From Bacteroides sp. (lineage in GTDB: Bacteria; Bacteroidota; Bacteroidia; Bacteroidales; Muribaculaceae): a DNA stretch of 64,000 bases. The position numbers were made by a program, and so were the translations under genes. Every line of letters starts with the position of its first letter. The first letter of the stretch is position 1. A model generated the notes under the pieces. The model saw nothing but the letters and a program-made list of their open reading frames with translations. It was not told where the DNA came from and did not search any database. Shown in pieces: positions 27,530-37,149 of the stretch. Where the stretch lies: positions 295,994-359,993 of the forward strand of contig JAAVCG010000005.1 in assembly GCA_014802435.1 (NCBI GenBank), written 5' to 3'.

Positions 27530-29094
27530 TTTATAAGTATGACTATCTCGTAATCGGCTCCGGTATTGCCGGAATGAGTTTCGCTCTGAAAGTGGCCGAT
27601 AATGCTAAAGTGGCAATCATTTGCAAATCAACTCTCGATGAAGCAAATACGGCGCTTGCGCAAGGAGGAGTTGCCTCGGTGACTAACCTCGAGGTTGACA
27701 ATTTTGAAAAACATATTGAGGATACGATGATTGCCGGCGACTGGCTCAGCAAGCCTGAGGCCGTCAAGAAGGTGGTTGAAAACGCTCCCGCCCAAATCAG
27801 GGAACTGCTTAAATGGGGCGTTGGCTTTGACCGCAAGGAAGATGGCGAATTTGACCTCCACCGTGAAGGCGGACATAGCGAATTCCGTATTCTTCATCAT
27901 GCCGATAATACCGGATATGAAATCCAGCAGCGCCTGATTGAACAAGTCCGCAAGCACCCTAACATTGACATCTTCGAACATCATTTCGCCATTGAAATCA
28001 TTACCCAGCATCATCTGGGAAAGATTGTAACCCGCAGGACTCAAGACATCACCTGCTATGGAGCCTACGTCCTTGACGAAGAAAATGACCGCGTTGACAA
28101 GTTCTTGAGCAAAATCACCGTCATGGCTACCGGAGGGGTCGGCGCCGTCTATCAAACCACTACCAATCCGCTCGTGGCCACCGGTGATGGAATCGCAATG
28201 GTCTATCGCGCCAAAGGTACGGTCAAAGACATGGAATTTATTCAATTCCACCCTACTGCGCTCTATAATCCCGGTGACCGCCCCAATTTCCTCATTACCG
28301 AGGCCATGAGAGGTTACGGGGCCGTGTTGCGTAATCTCAAGGGCGAGGAGTTCATGCAGAAGTATGACCCCAGACTTTCATTGGCGCCGCGTGATATCGT
28401 TGCGCGGGCAATTGACTCGGAGATGAAGCAGAACGGTGATGACCACGTATATCTCGACGTTACTCATAAAGACCCCGAAGAGACCAAGAAGCACTTCCCC
28501 AATATCTATGCTCATTGCCTCGGACTCGGAATCGACATCACCAAGGATTACATTCCCGTAGCCCCGGCCGCCCATTATCTCTGCGGCGGAATTGAAGTTG
28601 ACGAAAACGGCGAATCGTCAATCAGCAGGCTCTATGCCGTTGGCGAATGTAGTTGCACCGGGCTGCATGGAGGCAACCGCCTGGCCTCGAACTCCCTGAT
28701 TGAGGCCGTGGTCTATGCCGATGCCGCAGCTAATCATGCACGCCTCCAGTTGCCCCATCTTAGCTTCCGCGACGATGTCCCTGACTGGAACGATGACGGT
28801 ACGCAACACCCTGAGGAGATGGTCCTGATTACTCAAAGTATCAAGGAAGTAAACCAAATCATGGCAACTTACGTTGGTATAGTAAGAAGTAACCTGCGAC
28901 TTGACCGTGCCTGGAATCGCCTTGACATCCTTTATGAGGAAACCGAGAAACTTTTCAAGAGTTCGCGCGCCTCGCGTGCAATCTGCGAGCTCAGAAACAT
29001 TATCAATGTCGGATATCTGATTATGCGTCAGGCTAAGGAGCGGAAAGAATCGCGCGGGTTGCACTACACGATTGACTATCCGCCTAAAAAATGA
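27526..29094 (+). CDS. nadB: L-aspartate oxidase
   Basis: NadB oxidises L-aspartate to iminoaspartate, the first step of NAD synthesis. GSGIAGMSFAL at the N-terminus binds FAD; ALAQGGVASV, HREGGHSEFRILHHAD and ECSCTGLHGGNRLASNSL are the family's active-site and FAD-contact motifs. The C-terminal helical domain is complete (522 residues). In an anaerobe, fumarate is the likely electron acceptor. nadA and nadC are not in the window. It overlaps both neighbours by 4 bases. Confidence 0.95.
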   Translation: MIYKYDYLVIGSGIAGMSFALKVADNAKVAIICKSTLDEANTALAQGGVASVTNLEVDNFEKHIEDTMIAGDWLSKPEAVKKVVENAPAQIRELLKWGVGFDRKEDGEFDLHREGGHSEFRILHHADNTGYEIQQRLIEQVRKHPNIDIFEHHFAIEIITQHHLGKIVTRRTQDITCYGAYVLDEENDRVDKFLSKITVMATGGVGAVYQTTTNPLVATGDGIAMVYRAKGTVKDMEFIQFHPTALYNPGDRPNFLITEAMRGYGAVLRNLKGEEFMQKYDPRLSLAPRDIVARAIDSEMKQNGDDHVYLDVTHKDPEETKKHFPNIYAHCLGLGIDITKDYIPVAPAAHYLCGGIEVDENGESSISRLYAVGECSCTGLHGGNRLASNSLIEAVVYADAAANHARLQLPHLSFRDDVPDWNDDGTQHPEEMVLITQSIKEVNQIMATYVGIVRSNLRLDRAWNRLDILYEETEKLFKSSRASRAICELRNIINVGYLIMRQAKERKESRGLHYTIDYPPKK

Positions 29095-29717
29095 ATCGAC
29101 TGACCGTTATATATCTGACTATCATCTGCGCTGCGCTCTCCTCGCTTGCAACCATAGCGCAGGAAAGAGAGCTCGCCGTCAAACCCCGTTATGTACAGGA
29201 GCAATTCATCGACATTGACGAACTGACCGGCGACACTCTCTTTCACGTGATTCTCAAACCTATAACGGTTTTCCCCGAACTGAAATTTAAGAATAAAAAA
29301 CAGGAGGAATATTACTGGCGAACCGTTCGCGACGTCAAAAAGGCGCTCCCTTATGCCAAGCTGATTTGCCGGACTCTGACCGAGACATATGAGTATATTG
29401 AAACTCTTCCGGACACCAAGGCCCGTGAAAAGCATCTCAACGAAATGGAGAAAGCAGTGTTCGAGCAATACAAGCCGGACCTGAAAAAATTCACCCGCAG
29501 CCAGGCAAGAGTGCTCGTCAAGTTGATTCAACGTGAAACGAACCAGAGCAGCTATGATATTATCAAGGCTTTCTTAGGGTCGTTCCGTGCCGGATTCTGG
29601 CAAGCTTTCGGCAAGATGTTCGGAGTGAGTCTCAAGGGGCAGTATAATCCTCAGAAAGATGAAAACGACGCAATCATTGAACGCATTTGCATTGAAGTTG
29701 AACAAGGAACATTATAA
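29091..29717 (+). CDS. DUF4294 protein, exported
   Basis: This looks like the DUF4294 family, restricted to Bacteroidota and of unknown function. An N-terminal signal peptide (LTVIYLTIICAALSSLATIAQ) precedes a helical, charged domain; KNKKQEEYYWRTVRDVKKALPYAK is the region I recognise (residues about 70-90; quoted in part: YYWRTVRDVKKALPYA). The C-terminal part includes FLGSFRAGFWQAFGKMFG, an amphipathic segment. It overlaps nadB by 4 bases and the MATE gene by 20 or 59 bases depending on that gene's start. Confidence 0.8.
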   Translation: MNRLTVIYLTIICAALSSLATIAQERELAVKPRYVQEQFIDIDELTGDTLFHVILKPITVFPELKFKNKKQEEYYWRTVRDVKKALPYAKLICRTLTETYEYIETLPDTKAREKHLNEMEKAVFEQYKPDLKKFTRSQARVLVKLIQRETNQSSYDIIKAFLGSFRAGFWQAFGKMFGVSLKGQYNPQKDENDAIIERICIEVEQGTL

Positions 29718-31011
29718 ACAGATAATCAAGCTTGGGCTCCCAATCATAGCCGCCCAGGCCGGAATGATTATCGTTGCTTTTGCTGATAATATAATGGTTG
29801 GCCAATACTCTACGGAGGCATTGGCCTCAGCCTCTTTCGTCAATAACGTATTCAATATGGCCATCATGGCCTGCCTGGGATTCACTTACGGCTTGACTCC
29901 CCTTGTCGGCGCTCTGTTCAGCACCGGAAAACTCCGCAAGATTGGCGAGCTGATGAGAAACGGACTGGTGCTCAATCTGTTCTATTCGCTGCTGATTGTG
30001 GGCCTGATGTCTGTACTCTATGTCAATCTTCATCAGATTGGCCAGCCGGAGGAACTCCTGCCGCTCATTCGCCCCTATTTTCTCCTGGCTCTTGCCGGAA
30101 TTGTCCCTATTTCAATCTATAACGCGATGGGACAGGCCGCTTATGGGATGAAGAATACGGGAGTGCCAATGTGGATTGTCCTCTTTGCCAATGTTCTTAA
30201 CATCTTTGGAAACTGGCTGCTGATTTACGGCAACTGGGGATTCCCGGAATTGGGTTTGACCGGAGCCGGAATTTCCACTTTCATATCCCGGTTACTTTGC
30301 CCGATTTTATTGGCGATATATTTCATTACCGCGAAAAAATATGATGAGGTTTATCGCGGTGTTATCCAATCAAAAGTAAGCCGTCCCATTCTGCGAAAAA
30401 TCGGATTTACCTCCTTCCCCGTGTCGATGCAGCTGCTGTTTGAAACGGCGGCCTTCTCCGGCGCCGCTGTTATGGCCGGATGGCTCGGCAAAGTTGAATT
30501 GGCTGCTTTTCAGGTAATGGTGACTGTCGGCTCGCTCGGATTCTGCTTCTATTACAGCATGGGGTCCGCAACCTCCGTACTTGTGGCCAACGCCGCCGGT
30601 CAGGGAAATCGGAGGGAAATGAGGCGAATCGGCTTTGCCGGCTATCATCTTATTCTCGTCATGGCACTTGCTGCGTCCCTGGCCTTCATCTTCGGCGGAA
30701 GAACCCTCATTGGGCTGTTTACTCATGACCCCCTTGTTATCGCCATGTGTTTGAGCCTCATCCCTCCTATGGTTGTCTATCAATTAGGCGATGCTACTCA
30801 GGTCAATTTCGCAAACTCGCTTCGAGGCACTTCAAAAGTAACTTCAATGCTCTGGATTGCCCTCATTAGCTATATCATTGTCGGACTGCCGACAACTTTC
30901 CTCCTTCGCCAATCCATTCAATCGATTTTCTATTCATTTTCGGCCTCTTTATTCTTAGCTGCCGGATTGTTCTTATATTTCTTTCTGAAAAATACTCGTG
31001 AAAAAAAGTAA
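29659..31011 (+). CDS. MATE-family multidrug efflux transporter
   Basis: MATE proteins are 12-helix antiporters that export drugs and metabolites using Na+ or H+ gradients. HYKQIIKLGLPIIAAQAGMI begins the first helix, followed by FADNIMVGQYSTEALASA, the canonical loop. The internal repeat is visible in the second half (TSFPVSMQLLFETAAFSGAA). The only ATG is 29659, deep in the upstream gene; a TTG at 29698 (LNKEHYKQ) would give a more typical N-terminus. Substrate unknown. It overlaps the Ig-like lipoprotein gene by 14 bases. Confidence 0.9.
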   Translation: MKTTQSLNAFALKLNKEHYKQIIKLGLPIIAAQAGMIIVAFADNIMVGQYSTEALASASFVNNVFNMAIMACLGFTYGLTPLVGALFSTGKLRKIGELMRNGLVLNLFYSLLIVGLMSVLYVNLHQIGQPEELLPLIRPYFLLALAGIVPISIYNAMGQAAYGMKNTGVPMWIVLFANVLNIFGNWLLIYGNWGFPELGLTGAGISTFISRLLCPILLAIYFITAKKYDEVYRGVIQSKVSRPILRKIGFTSFPVSMQLLFETAAFSGAAVMAGWLGKVELAAFQVMVTVGSLGFCFYYSMGSATSVLVANAAGQGNRREMRRIGFAGYHLILVMALAASLAFIFGGRTLIGLFTHDPLVIAMCLSLIPPMVVYQLGDATQVNFANSLRGTSKVTSMLWIALISYIIVGLPTTFLLRQSIQSIFYSFSASLFLAAGLFLYFFLKNTREKK

Positions 31012-33019
31012 CTATATTCCATTGTTGATGACGGGCTCCCTGCTGATGGCTGCGTGTGCAAGCATCGGCCGCCCGGAAGGCGGACCCCGTGATGTTGAGC
31101 CGCCCGTGTTTACTCATTCGTCGCCCGCTCCCGGAGCAAAAAACGTTAAGTCAAAGATTATTAATCTGTCATTTAACGAGAATATTCAGCTGAGTGATCC
31201 CGGAACCAAAGTGGCTATTTCGCCGGCCCAGACTCAGCAGCCCTCAATCAGTGCTAACGGCAGAAACATTCGCATCGAACTCAAGGACTCGCTGATTCCT
31301 AACACAACTTATACCATTGACTTTACTGATGCCATCTCTGACCTCAACGAGGGTAATCCGATGGACGGTTTCAGTTATGCTTTCTCAACGGGTGATAATA
31401 TTGACTCACTGATGATTTCCGGAATGGTGCTTCAAGCCTCTAATCTTGAACCCGCCCAGGGAATGTTAGTCGGCGTTTATGCAACTGATGCCGATTCCGC
31501 TATTACTTCACTGAGATTTGACCGCATCACCCGCACCAATCAATACGGTCAATTCTCCGTGCGCAACCTGGCCCCCGGCACTTATCAGCTTTTTGCCGTT
31601 AATGACGTTAACCGTGACTATCATTGGGATCGCTCCGAGGATATCGCCTTCTTCGGTGAGCCGATAACTCCGTCCGCTTCGCGTAAAGTACTGACTGACA
31701 CTCTCAAAACTCAGGGAGGAATGGACTCGATTGTTAGCAGGGAAGTTACGGAATTTCTCCCTAATGATTTGTTACTCAGTTGGTTTAATGAGAATTACAA
31801 ACCTCAATATCTGAAGGATTACAATCGCACTGATCGCCGCGTCATTGCCTTGGAAATGAACGGCCCGGTTGATTCACTGCCTGAGCTGACGATTGTCGGC
31901 ATCGGCTCTCAGGCGGTTAACCGCCCGCTGATGGAATCCGCAATTTTAAGCCGTTCAGTCAAGGGTGACACTCTGCAATACTGGCTGACCGATAGCGCCC
32001 TTGTGGCCGCTGATTCACTGCTGATTCGGACCACTTATCGCCGAGTTGATTCATTGGAAAACATTGTTTGGCATACTGACACTCTGAAATTCAACGTCAA
32101 AGGAAGTCGCGGCAAAAAGGCCGCACCCGCGAAAAAGCCCCAGACACTGCAGGAAAAAATTGACTCCATTCTCGCCATCAGCGATACTATTCCGATTGAC
32201 ACTTTCCGCTTGATGCAGCCGTCCGTGTTCCTTAACATCAACGCATCTACCACCACTCAGGACGTCAATCGCCCGTTCCTTTTTTCAATCGAGCGACCTT
32301 ATGAGTCAATCAATCTTGAAGGAATACGCCTTGAAATGATGCCTGACACCCTCTGGCTCCCGGTTGAGGGCGCGCCCCCCCCCGTTGATGCCGATTCTAC
32401 ATGGCGAAAGAATTTCAAGCTGGACTTCAACTGGACGCCCGGAATGAGATATCGCCTAACCGTTGATTCTATGGCTGTCAATGACCCGTATGGCGTTTAT
32501 AACCGCACGTCGGAAATGGAATTTAAGGTGCGCGACCTGGAGGAATATTCTAATGTCCTGTTCAATATTACCGGACTGCCGGACGGCGCGCAAGCCTATG
32601 TAGAAATCCTTTCTACCAGCGACTTACCCGTTGCCAAGGCTCCCGTAAATGGCAGTCAGGCCAATGTTCGCTTCCTCCTGCCCGCAACTTATTATGCCCG
32701 CCTGTTCATTGATTCTGACGGTAATGGCGAATATACTGAGGGCTCTCTGACTGAACAGCGGCAGCCCGAGGAAGTCTACTATTTCTCCAAGAAATTAGCT
32801 CTGAAAAAGAACTGGGACCGCACTGAAACCTGGGACCTCCAGCTCCTGCCTGTCGACGCGCAGAAGCCTGACGACATCAAGAAAAACAAGCCGAAACCGA
32901 AGCCCGGCGAAGAACCCGAGCAGACGACCGACGATGATGAGGAAGAGGACGAATTCATTGGCAACTTCGGCCAAAACAACAATAATAAAAACAGAAACAG
33001 AAATTCTTTAAGACGATGA
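30998..33019 (+). CDS. Ig-like-domain lipoprotein (Big_5 type)
   Basis: The start is a GTG inside the MATE gene; it gives a lipoprotein-like signal ending in LLMAAC (Cys21). Residues about 35-135 match a bacterial Ig-like domain (SSPAPGAKNVKSKIINLSFNE, cited in part as PGAKNVKSKIINLSFNENI), with YTIDFTDAISDLNEGNP typical of Bacteroidota members. A prealbumin-like segment follows (FSVRNLAPGTYQLFAVNDVNRD). The C-terminus is acidic then Asn/Arg-rich (DDDEEEDEF, QNNNNKNRNRN). Function is unknown; a surface or periplasmic structural role is a guess. The stop overlaps the next gene (ATGA). Confidence 0.83.
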   Translation: MKKSNYIPLLMTGSLLMAACASIGRPEGGPRDVEPPVFTHSSPAPGAKNVKSKIINLSFNENIQLSDPGTKVAISPAQTQQPSISANGRNIRIELKDSLIPNTTYTIDFTDAISDLNEGNPMDGFSYAFSTGDNIDSLMISGMVLQASNLEPAQGMLVGVYATDADSAITSLRFDRITRTNQYGQFSVRNLAPGTYQLFAVNDVNRDYHWDRSEDIAFFGEPITPSASRKVLTDTLKTQGGMDSIVSREVTEFLPNDLLLSWFNENYKPQYLKDYNRTDRRVIALEMNGPVDSLPELTIVGIGSQAVNRPLMESAILSRSVKGDTLQYWLTDSALVAADSLLIRTTYRRVDSLENIVWHTDTLKFNVKGSRGKKAAPAKKPQTLQEKIDSILAISDTIPIDTFRLMQPSVFLNINASTTTQDVNRPFLFSIERPYESINLEGIRLEMMPDTLWLPVEGAPPPVDADSTWRKNFKLDFNWTPGMRYRLTVDSMAVNDPYGVYNRTSEMEFKVRDLEEYSNVLFNITGLPDGAQAYVEILSTSDLPVAKAPVNGSQANVRFLLPATYYARLFIDSDGNGEYTEGSLTEQRQPEEVYYFSKKLALKKNWDRTETWDLQLLPVDAQKPDDIKKNKPKPKPGEEPEQTTDDDEEEDEFIGNFGQNNNNKNRNRNSLRR

Positions 33020-34170
33020 TAGCATTTGATTATTGCACACCGACGGAGTATGTCTTCGGCCCGGATACGGAGACCCGTGCCGGCGAATTATCAAAAGAAA
33101 AACTCGGCAATCGGTTGCTGATTGTCTATGGTGGAGGCTCGGCTGAGCGCTCCGGTCTATTAGGGCGAGTACGCCGCTCCCTGACTGACGCCGGAATCCA
33201 ATTTAAGGAACTCGGAGGGGTCAAACCTAACCCGACTGACGATCTGGTCTACCAGGGAATTGAGCTTTGTCGGCGCGAAGACCTCAATGCGGTGCTTGCC
33301 GTTGGCGGAGGCTCGGCTATCGACACTGCCAAGGCTATTGCCGGCGGTGTGCCCTATGAAGGCGACTTCTGGGACTTCTGGGCCGGAAAAGCCGTGATGG
33401 ACAAGGCTCTCCCCGTCGGAGTTATTCTGACCATAGCCGCGGCCGGAAGCGAAGGAAGTGGCAACTCCGTGATTACGAAAATTGACGGCGAAATCAAAAT
33501 CTCACTGCGCACAAACGTTTTGCGCCCCAAATTCGCCATCATGAATCCGAAGTTGACCGAAACTCTCCCGGAGTATCAAACCGCCTGCGGCATTACGGAC
33601 ATGATGGCCCACATCATGGAACGCTATTTTTCAAACACTCCGGATTGTGAGGTTACTGACCGCCTTTGTGAAGGACTGCTGACGGCAATCATCAATGAAG
33701 CGCCTAAGGTCATGGCCGACCCGGAAAATTATCAGGCGCGCGCCAACATCATGTGGGCCGGAACTTTGGCCCATAACGGCATTTGCGGATGCGGACGTCA
33801 GGAAGAATGGACCTGCCATGCAATGGAGCATGAAATTTCAGCGCTCTATGGCGTTGCCCATGGTGCCGGGCTGGCCGTGGTTTTCCCGGCATGGATGGAA
33901 TATGTCAGCCAATATAATTCCGACAAGATTATTCAATTCGGCCGCCGAATTTTCGGAGTTGATTCCGCTCCGGAAGCAATTGCCGAGTTGCGCCGATTCT
34001 ACTCCTCAATCGGAATGCCGCTAACAATGAAAGAGCTTGGAATCAGCAGTCCTGACATCGAACTGATGAACACCAAGCTCCATCGGGCCAAGGGCGCCGT
34101 CATTGGCAACTATGTGCCCTTAGACGGCACTGCTACCGCTAAGATTTACGAATTAATGAGTTTATCGTAA
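33016..34170 (+). CDS. Iron-containing alcohol dehydrogenase, BDH/YqhD-like
   Basis: NAD(P)-dependent group III alcohol dehydrogenase that reduces aldehydes, such as butyraldehyde-like substrates, during fermentation or detoxification. VVGGGSAIDTAKA-type dinucleotide motif appears as AVGGGSAIDTAKAIA near residue 97. Metal ligands are in the second half: ITDMMAHIMERYF and CHAMEHEISALYGVAHGAGLA with several His. Length 384 is typical of the butanol dehydrogenase group. Its last codons form half of a palindrome shared with the convergent exonuclease gene (25-base overlap). Confidence 0.92.
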   Translation: MIAFDYCTPTEYVFGPDTETRAGELSKEKLGNRLLIVYGGGSAERSGLLGRVRRSLTDAGIQFKELGGVKPNPTDDLVYQGIELCRREDLNAVLAVGGGSAIDTAKAIAGGVPYEGDFWDFWAGKAVMDKALPVGVILTIAAAGSEGSGNSVITKIDGEIKISLRTNVLRPKFAIMNPKLTETLPEYQTACGITDMMAHIMERYFSNTPDCEVTDRLCEGLLTAIINEAPKVMADPENYQARANIMWAGTLAHNGICGCGRQEEWTCHAMEHEISALYGVAHGAGLAVVFPAWMEYVSQYNSDKIIQFGRRIFGVDSAPEAIAELRRFYSSIGMPLTMKELGISSPDIELMNTKLHRAKGAVIGNYVPLDGTATAKIYELMSLS

Positions 34171-34175
34171 ATCTT
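34141..34175. repeat. Palindrome spanning a convergent gene overlap
   Basis: Perfect 11-bp arms AAGATTTACGA (34141-34151) and TCGTAAATCTT (34165-34175) with a 13-base loop lie over the overlap of the alcohol dehydrogenase and exonuclease genes. On each strand the arms encode Lys-Ile-Tyr-(Glu/Asp) and Ser-stop, so both proteins end in the same pattern. The hairpin may mark both transcript ends, but no U run follows on either side. Confidence 0.9.
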
Positions 34176-34730
34176 CAGACATGCCCAGGCATCCAAGGCC
34201 GCATAACGCTGCTGAGCCTCGGTTAATTCCGTGGCCTCCCAGTTTGTGAGCCGCTGAGCTTTTGATATACGCTTTCCAAAGAGGAGAGCGTATATTTTTG
34301 TCAGGCTCGCCTCGCCGATGCCCCGGGTCTTGACCAGTTTTTGCAGCTCTATGAACCCCTTGGGCTGAACCGGAGCCAGACGGTTCAGGGCGGTAAAGTC
34401 ATCCTTGGTCGACAGCCCGATTTTCTTTACTGATTCGCTTTCAAGAAACTCCTTCATCAGCGGAAAAAGTCCCAGCTGATTCAGACGGATTAGAAAACAC
34501 GTGTCAGGAGTGGAAAGCTGAATGAGCGCAACTTTGTGGACCTGGCCTTTCTTAAATGATGGGCGAGTCTCCGTATCAAACCCGACTATGGGCTGGTCAA
34601 GCAGAAAGCGCATAGCCTTTTCAGCCATGCTTTCTGATTGAACTAAAACTATGCGCCCTTTGAATTGCTCGGCCGAGAGGGCCGCGAGTTCTTCTTTAGA
34701 TATTGTTTTGAGTAACTGATCCTGTTCCAT
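34146..34730 (-). CDS. 3'-5' exonuclease, DEDDy type
   Basis: A small stand-alone exonuclease of the RNase D/WRN-like group. The three Exo motifs are visible: FDTETRP (Exo I), STKDDF (Exo II region) and RYAALDAWA with Tyr and Asp (Exo III, DEDDy). At 194 residues it has no HRDC domain, so it is shorter than true RNase D (about 370). Substrate could be RNA or DNA ends. Its start overlaps the O-methyltransferase end by 35 bases. Its 3' end overlaps the alcohol dehydrogenase gene tail to tail. Confidence 0.9.
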   Translation of the reverse strand: MEQDQLLKTISKEELAALSAEQFKGRIVLVQSESMAEKAMRFLLDQPIVGFDTETRPSFKKGQVHKVALIQLSTPDTCFLIRLNQLGLFPLMKEFLESESVKKIGLSTKDDFTALNRLAPVQPKGFIELQKLVKTRGIGEASLTKIYALLFGKRISKAQRLTNWEATELTEAQQRYAALDAWACLKIYDKLINS

Positions 34731-35352
34731 TATATCTCATTATAGTCATGCCGTCACGTATCGGCAAAATTACCGGAGAAAACTCCTCCGAATGTTCGCT
34801 GACATAGTCATTAAACTCTCTGATGCCCTCGGTTTGTCCATCTTTGAGCCTCGGGTCAGTAACTTTGCCATCCCAGAGAGTGTTATCGGCAAGAATGATT
34901 GCTCCGGGTTTCAGATTAGGGATTAAAAGCTGAAGATAACGCAAGTATTCCCTCTTATTGGCGTCGATAAAAATCAGGTCCCACTGCTCATGAAGTTTCT
35001 GAATCAGCTCTGAAGCATCGCCGATATGGAGCTTAATCCGCCCGTCATTAGCGGCAAAGAGCTCTCGGAGCTGAGTCTCATCTTCATCATTATGTTCAAT
35101 GGTGTGAAGTTCGCCGTCTGCAGTCAAGCCCTCGGCCAGACAGAGCGCCGAATAGCCGGTAAAAGTGCCCAATTCAAGGATTCTGCGCGGCCTGACCATA
35201 TGGCTGATCATTGAAAGGAGCCGACCCTGCAGATGACCGGAACATTGGCGGGAATAGAGATGATAAAGTTGCGTCCGGCGGTTTAACAGACGCAGATGTT
35301 CCGGCTCCGGTTCAATGTGGGCTAAAATGTATTCTTCCAGTTCGGAATTCAC
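34696..35352 (-). CDS. O-methyltransferase, SAM-dependent
   Basis: Class I methyltransferase of the caffeoyl-CoA O-methyltransferase-like group. LELGTFTGYSAL is the SAM-binding motif I; WDLIFIDANKREY (motif II) and LADNTLWDGKV give metal ligands. I chose the GTG at 35352, which overlaps the aroQ stop (GTGA) and begins VNSELEEYILAHI. The frame stays open to 35421, but the extra residues are not conserved. Substrate unknown; bacterial members often methylate hydroxylated tRNA uridine (TrmR-like) or small catechols. Confidence 0.9.
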   Translation of the reverse strand: MNSELEEYILAHIEPEPEHLRLLNRRTQLYHLYSRQCSGHLQGRLLSMISHMVRPRRILELGTFTGYSALCLAEGLTADGELHTIEHNDEDETQLRELFAANDGRIKLHIGDASELIQKLHEQWDLIFIDANKREYLRYLQLLIPNLKPGAIILADNTLWDGKVTDPRLKDGQTEGIREFNDYVSEHSEEFSPVILPIRDGMTIMRYNGTGSVTQNNI

Positions 35353-35768
35353 GAGTGTATGAGGGCCTCCACTCCCAGTCGATAGCTGTCGAGCCCGAAT
35401 CCGGCAATCACGCCGCGGCAAACAGGGCTGATTTTTGAGTCCCTGCGGAAGGGTTCGCGCGAGTGGACATTTGAAATGTGGACCTCGACAACCGGAAGCT
35501 CAATGGCCGAAATGGCATCAGCAATTGCTATCGAAGTATGGGTATACGCTCCGGCATTGAGCACAATTCCGGCGTAGGTCCGGTCAAAACCAACCTCATG
35601 AAGCTTATCGATAATCGCCCCTTCATGATTGCTCTGGAAATACTCAATCTCATAGAGCTGACGAAGTTGCTCCAGGCAAGTTTCCATGGTTTGTGACCCA
35701 TAGATTCCCGGTTCGCGACGGCCCAGAAGGTTCAGATTCGGGCCATTGATAATCAATACTTTATTCAT
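35349..35768 (-). CDS. aroQ: 3-dehydroquinate dehydratase, type II
   Basis: AroQ removes water from 3-dehydroquinate in the shikimate pathway. The small dodecameric type is evident: INGPNLNLLGRREPGIYG (catalytic Tyr), NAGAYTHTSIAIADA (substrate Asn; the usual NPGAYTHTS reads NAGA here), and EVHISNVHSREPFR with the catalytic His. Length 139 is normal. It overlaps the glycosyltransferase gene (4 bases) and the methyltransferase gene (4 bases). Confidence 0.96.
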   Translation of the reverse strand: MNKVLIINGPNLNLLGRREPGIYGSQTMETCLEQLRQLYEIEYFQSNHEGAIIDKLHEVGFDRTYAGIVLNAGAYTHTSIAIADAISAIELPVVEVHISNVHSREPFRRDSKISPVCRGVIAGFGLDSYRLGVEALIHS

Positions 35769-36478
35769 AACAGAGAGATTATTTGCTGTTTGAGCTGATG
35801 AGCATCAGTAGCGGTGATGACGGGTAACCCCGCGTTCTTAAATTCATGGTAAACGAGCTTTTCCTGAGGGTTCTCTGAGGTGACGATTCCGGCCACGCAT
35901 CCGTTCATTTCCGAGTAAACATCTTCCTGCTCGCCCCTCCAGTCAATTCTGCCGCGAAGTTCAGGAGTCTTGGATAGTTTCAGTAGCGGCGAAACAATCT
36001 TTGCCTCACCTTCTCCGACAACCTTCAATCCGACCTCCGGAATTTCCTTGAGCACCTCCAAGAGAGTGCGCAGACCGCAATGTTTGGTTATATACCCAAT
36101 CCAAATCAGGGAGTTACCCTGTTTAACGGGTTTAACCTCCGGAAGAAAAATCTTATCGGATAAATCCTTGATTTCCACTTGAGGCATCTTGGCCAGAGAT
36201 ATGGCCTGACGCATTTTCGGAATGAGAGCCGATGAGTAGATGACCACCTCATCTGGATTCGTCAGCCGGAGCAGACGGCTCAATCTGAGCGCTCCGAAGA
36301 GCCCGCTCATGTTCAGCCGTCTGACATCACTTATGCCCGCCCGGTTCAGCCGCCGTTCAAGGTCTTCATTGCCCTCGGTGACGACGATTCCTCCGGCTTT
36401 TAATGCAGAGTTAAGCGCGGAAGTGGCATCGCCACTCCAGCGCTTTCCTGCAAAACAATGTAGCTGTTTGGTAATCAT
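35765..36478 (-). CDS. Glycosyltransferase, GT4-like
   Basis: A short (237 residues) glycosyltransferase-like protein. The second Rossmann-like half is the clearest: [19 protein letters not shown], a LKVVGEGE strand-turn and [18 protein letters not shown], like the nucleotide-sugar site of GT4 enzymes. The ATG at 36478 overlaps the trmD stop (ATGA). The N-terminal half is smaller than in normal GT4 enzymes (about 350-400), so it may be a reduced relative. Its acceptor is unknown, and activity is not assured. Confidence 0.75.
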   Translation of the reverse strand: MITKQLHCFAGKRWSGDATSALNSALKAGGIVVTEGNEDLERRLNRAGISDVRRLNMSGLFGALRLSRLLRLTNPDEVVIYSSALIPKMRQAISLAKMPQVEIKDLSDKIFLPEVKPVKQGNSLIWIGYITKHCGLRTLLEVLKEIPEVGLKVVGEGEAKIVSPLLKLSKTPELRGRIDWRGEQEDVYSEMNGCVAGIVTSENPQEKLVYHEFKNAGLPVITATDAHQLKQQIISLL

Positions 36479-37149
36479 TTCAGTAAGTCCGGACGTAACC
36501 GTTGAGTGCGTTCCAGGGCCATCTCCTGACGCCATTCCGCAATTTTAGCCTCATGGCCGGAAAGGAGTATTTCAGGAACTTTCCATCCGTTATAATCCGC
36601 CGGACGAGTATAAACCGGCGGAGCCAGTAGATTATCCTGAAACGAATCGCTCAGGGCGCTCTGCTCGTCGCCGAGAACTCCCGGAATCAGTCTGACCATA
36701 GCGTCAGCAATGACGATAGCGGGAATCTCGCCCCCGGTCAATACATAGTCGCCAATGGATATTTCCTTAGTAATCAGATGCTCGCGAATGCGCCAGTCTA
36801 CTCCTTTGTAGTGACCGCAGAGAATGATGACGTTATCCAGCAGCGACAGTGAATTGGCCATGGGCTGAGTCAGCAGGTCGCCGTCGGGCGACGTGAAAAT
36901 CACTTCATCATAATTCCGCTCGGCTTTGAGGGCAGCGATGCATCGGTCAACAGGTTCAACCTGTATAACCATGCCGGCCTCTCCGCCAAAGGGATAATCA
37001 TCCACTTTCCTGTGTTTGTTAGTGGTGTAATCCCTCAGATTATGAACGTGGAATTCAGCCAGACCCTTGGTTTGCGCACGCTTGAGAATGGAGCAGCTCA
37101 GGGGCGACTCCAGCATCTCAGGCAGTACGGTCAGAATGTCAATTCTCAT
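36475..37149 (-). CDS. trmD: tRNA (guanine-N1-)-methyltransferase
   Basis: TrmD methylates G37 next to the anticodon, preventing frameshifting. The knotted SPOUT fold shows in [39 protein letters not shown] and [15 protein letters not shown]. The catalytic Asp region follows. Length 224 is normal. It overlaps the metK stop by one base (TGATG) and the glycosyltransferase start by 4. It is not next to rpsP here, unlike in many bacteria; rpsP is at 60977-61534. Confidence 0.96.
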   Translation of the reverse strand: MRIDILTVLPEMLESPLSCSILKRAQTKGLAEFHVHNLRDYTTNKHRKVDDYPFGGEAGMVIQVEPVDRCIAALKAERNYDEVIFTSPDGDLLTQPMANSLSLLDNVIILCGHYKGVDWRIREHLITKEISIGDYVLTGGEIPAIVIADAMVRLIPGVLGDEQSALSDSFQDNLLAPPVYTRPADYNGWKVPEILLSGHEAKIAEWRQEMALERTQRLRPDLLK

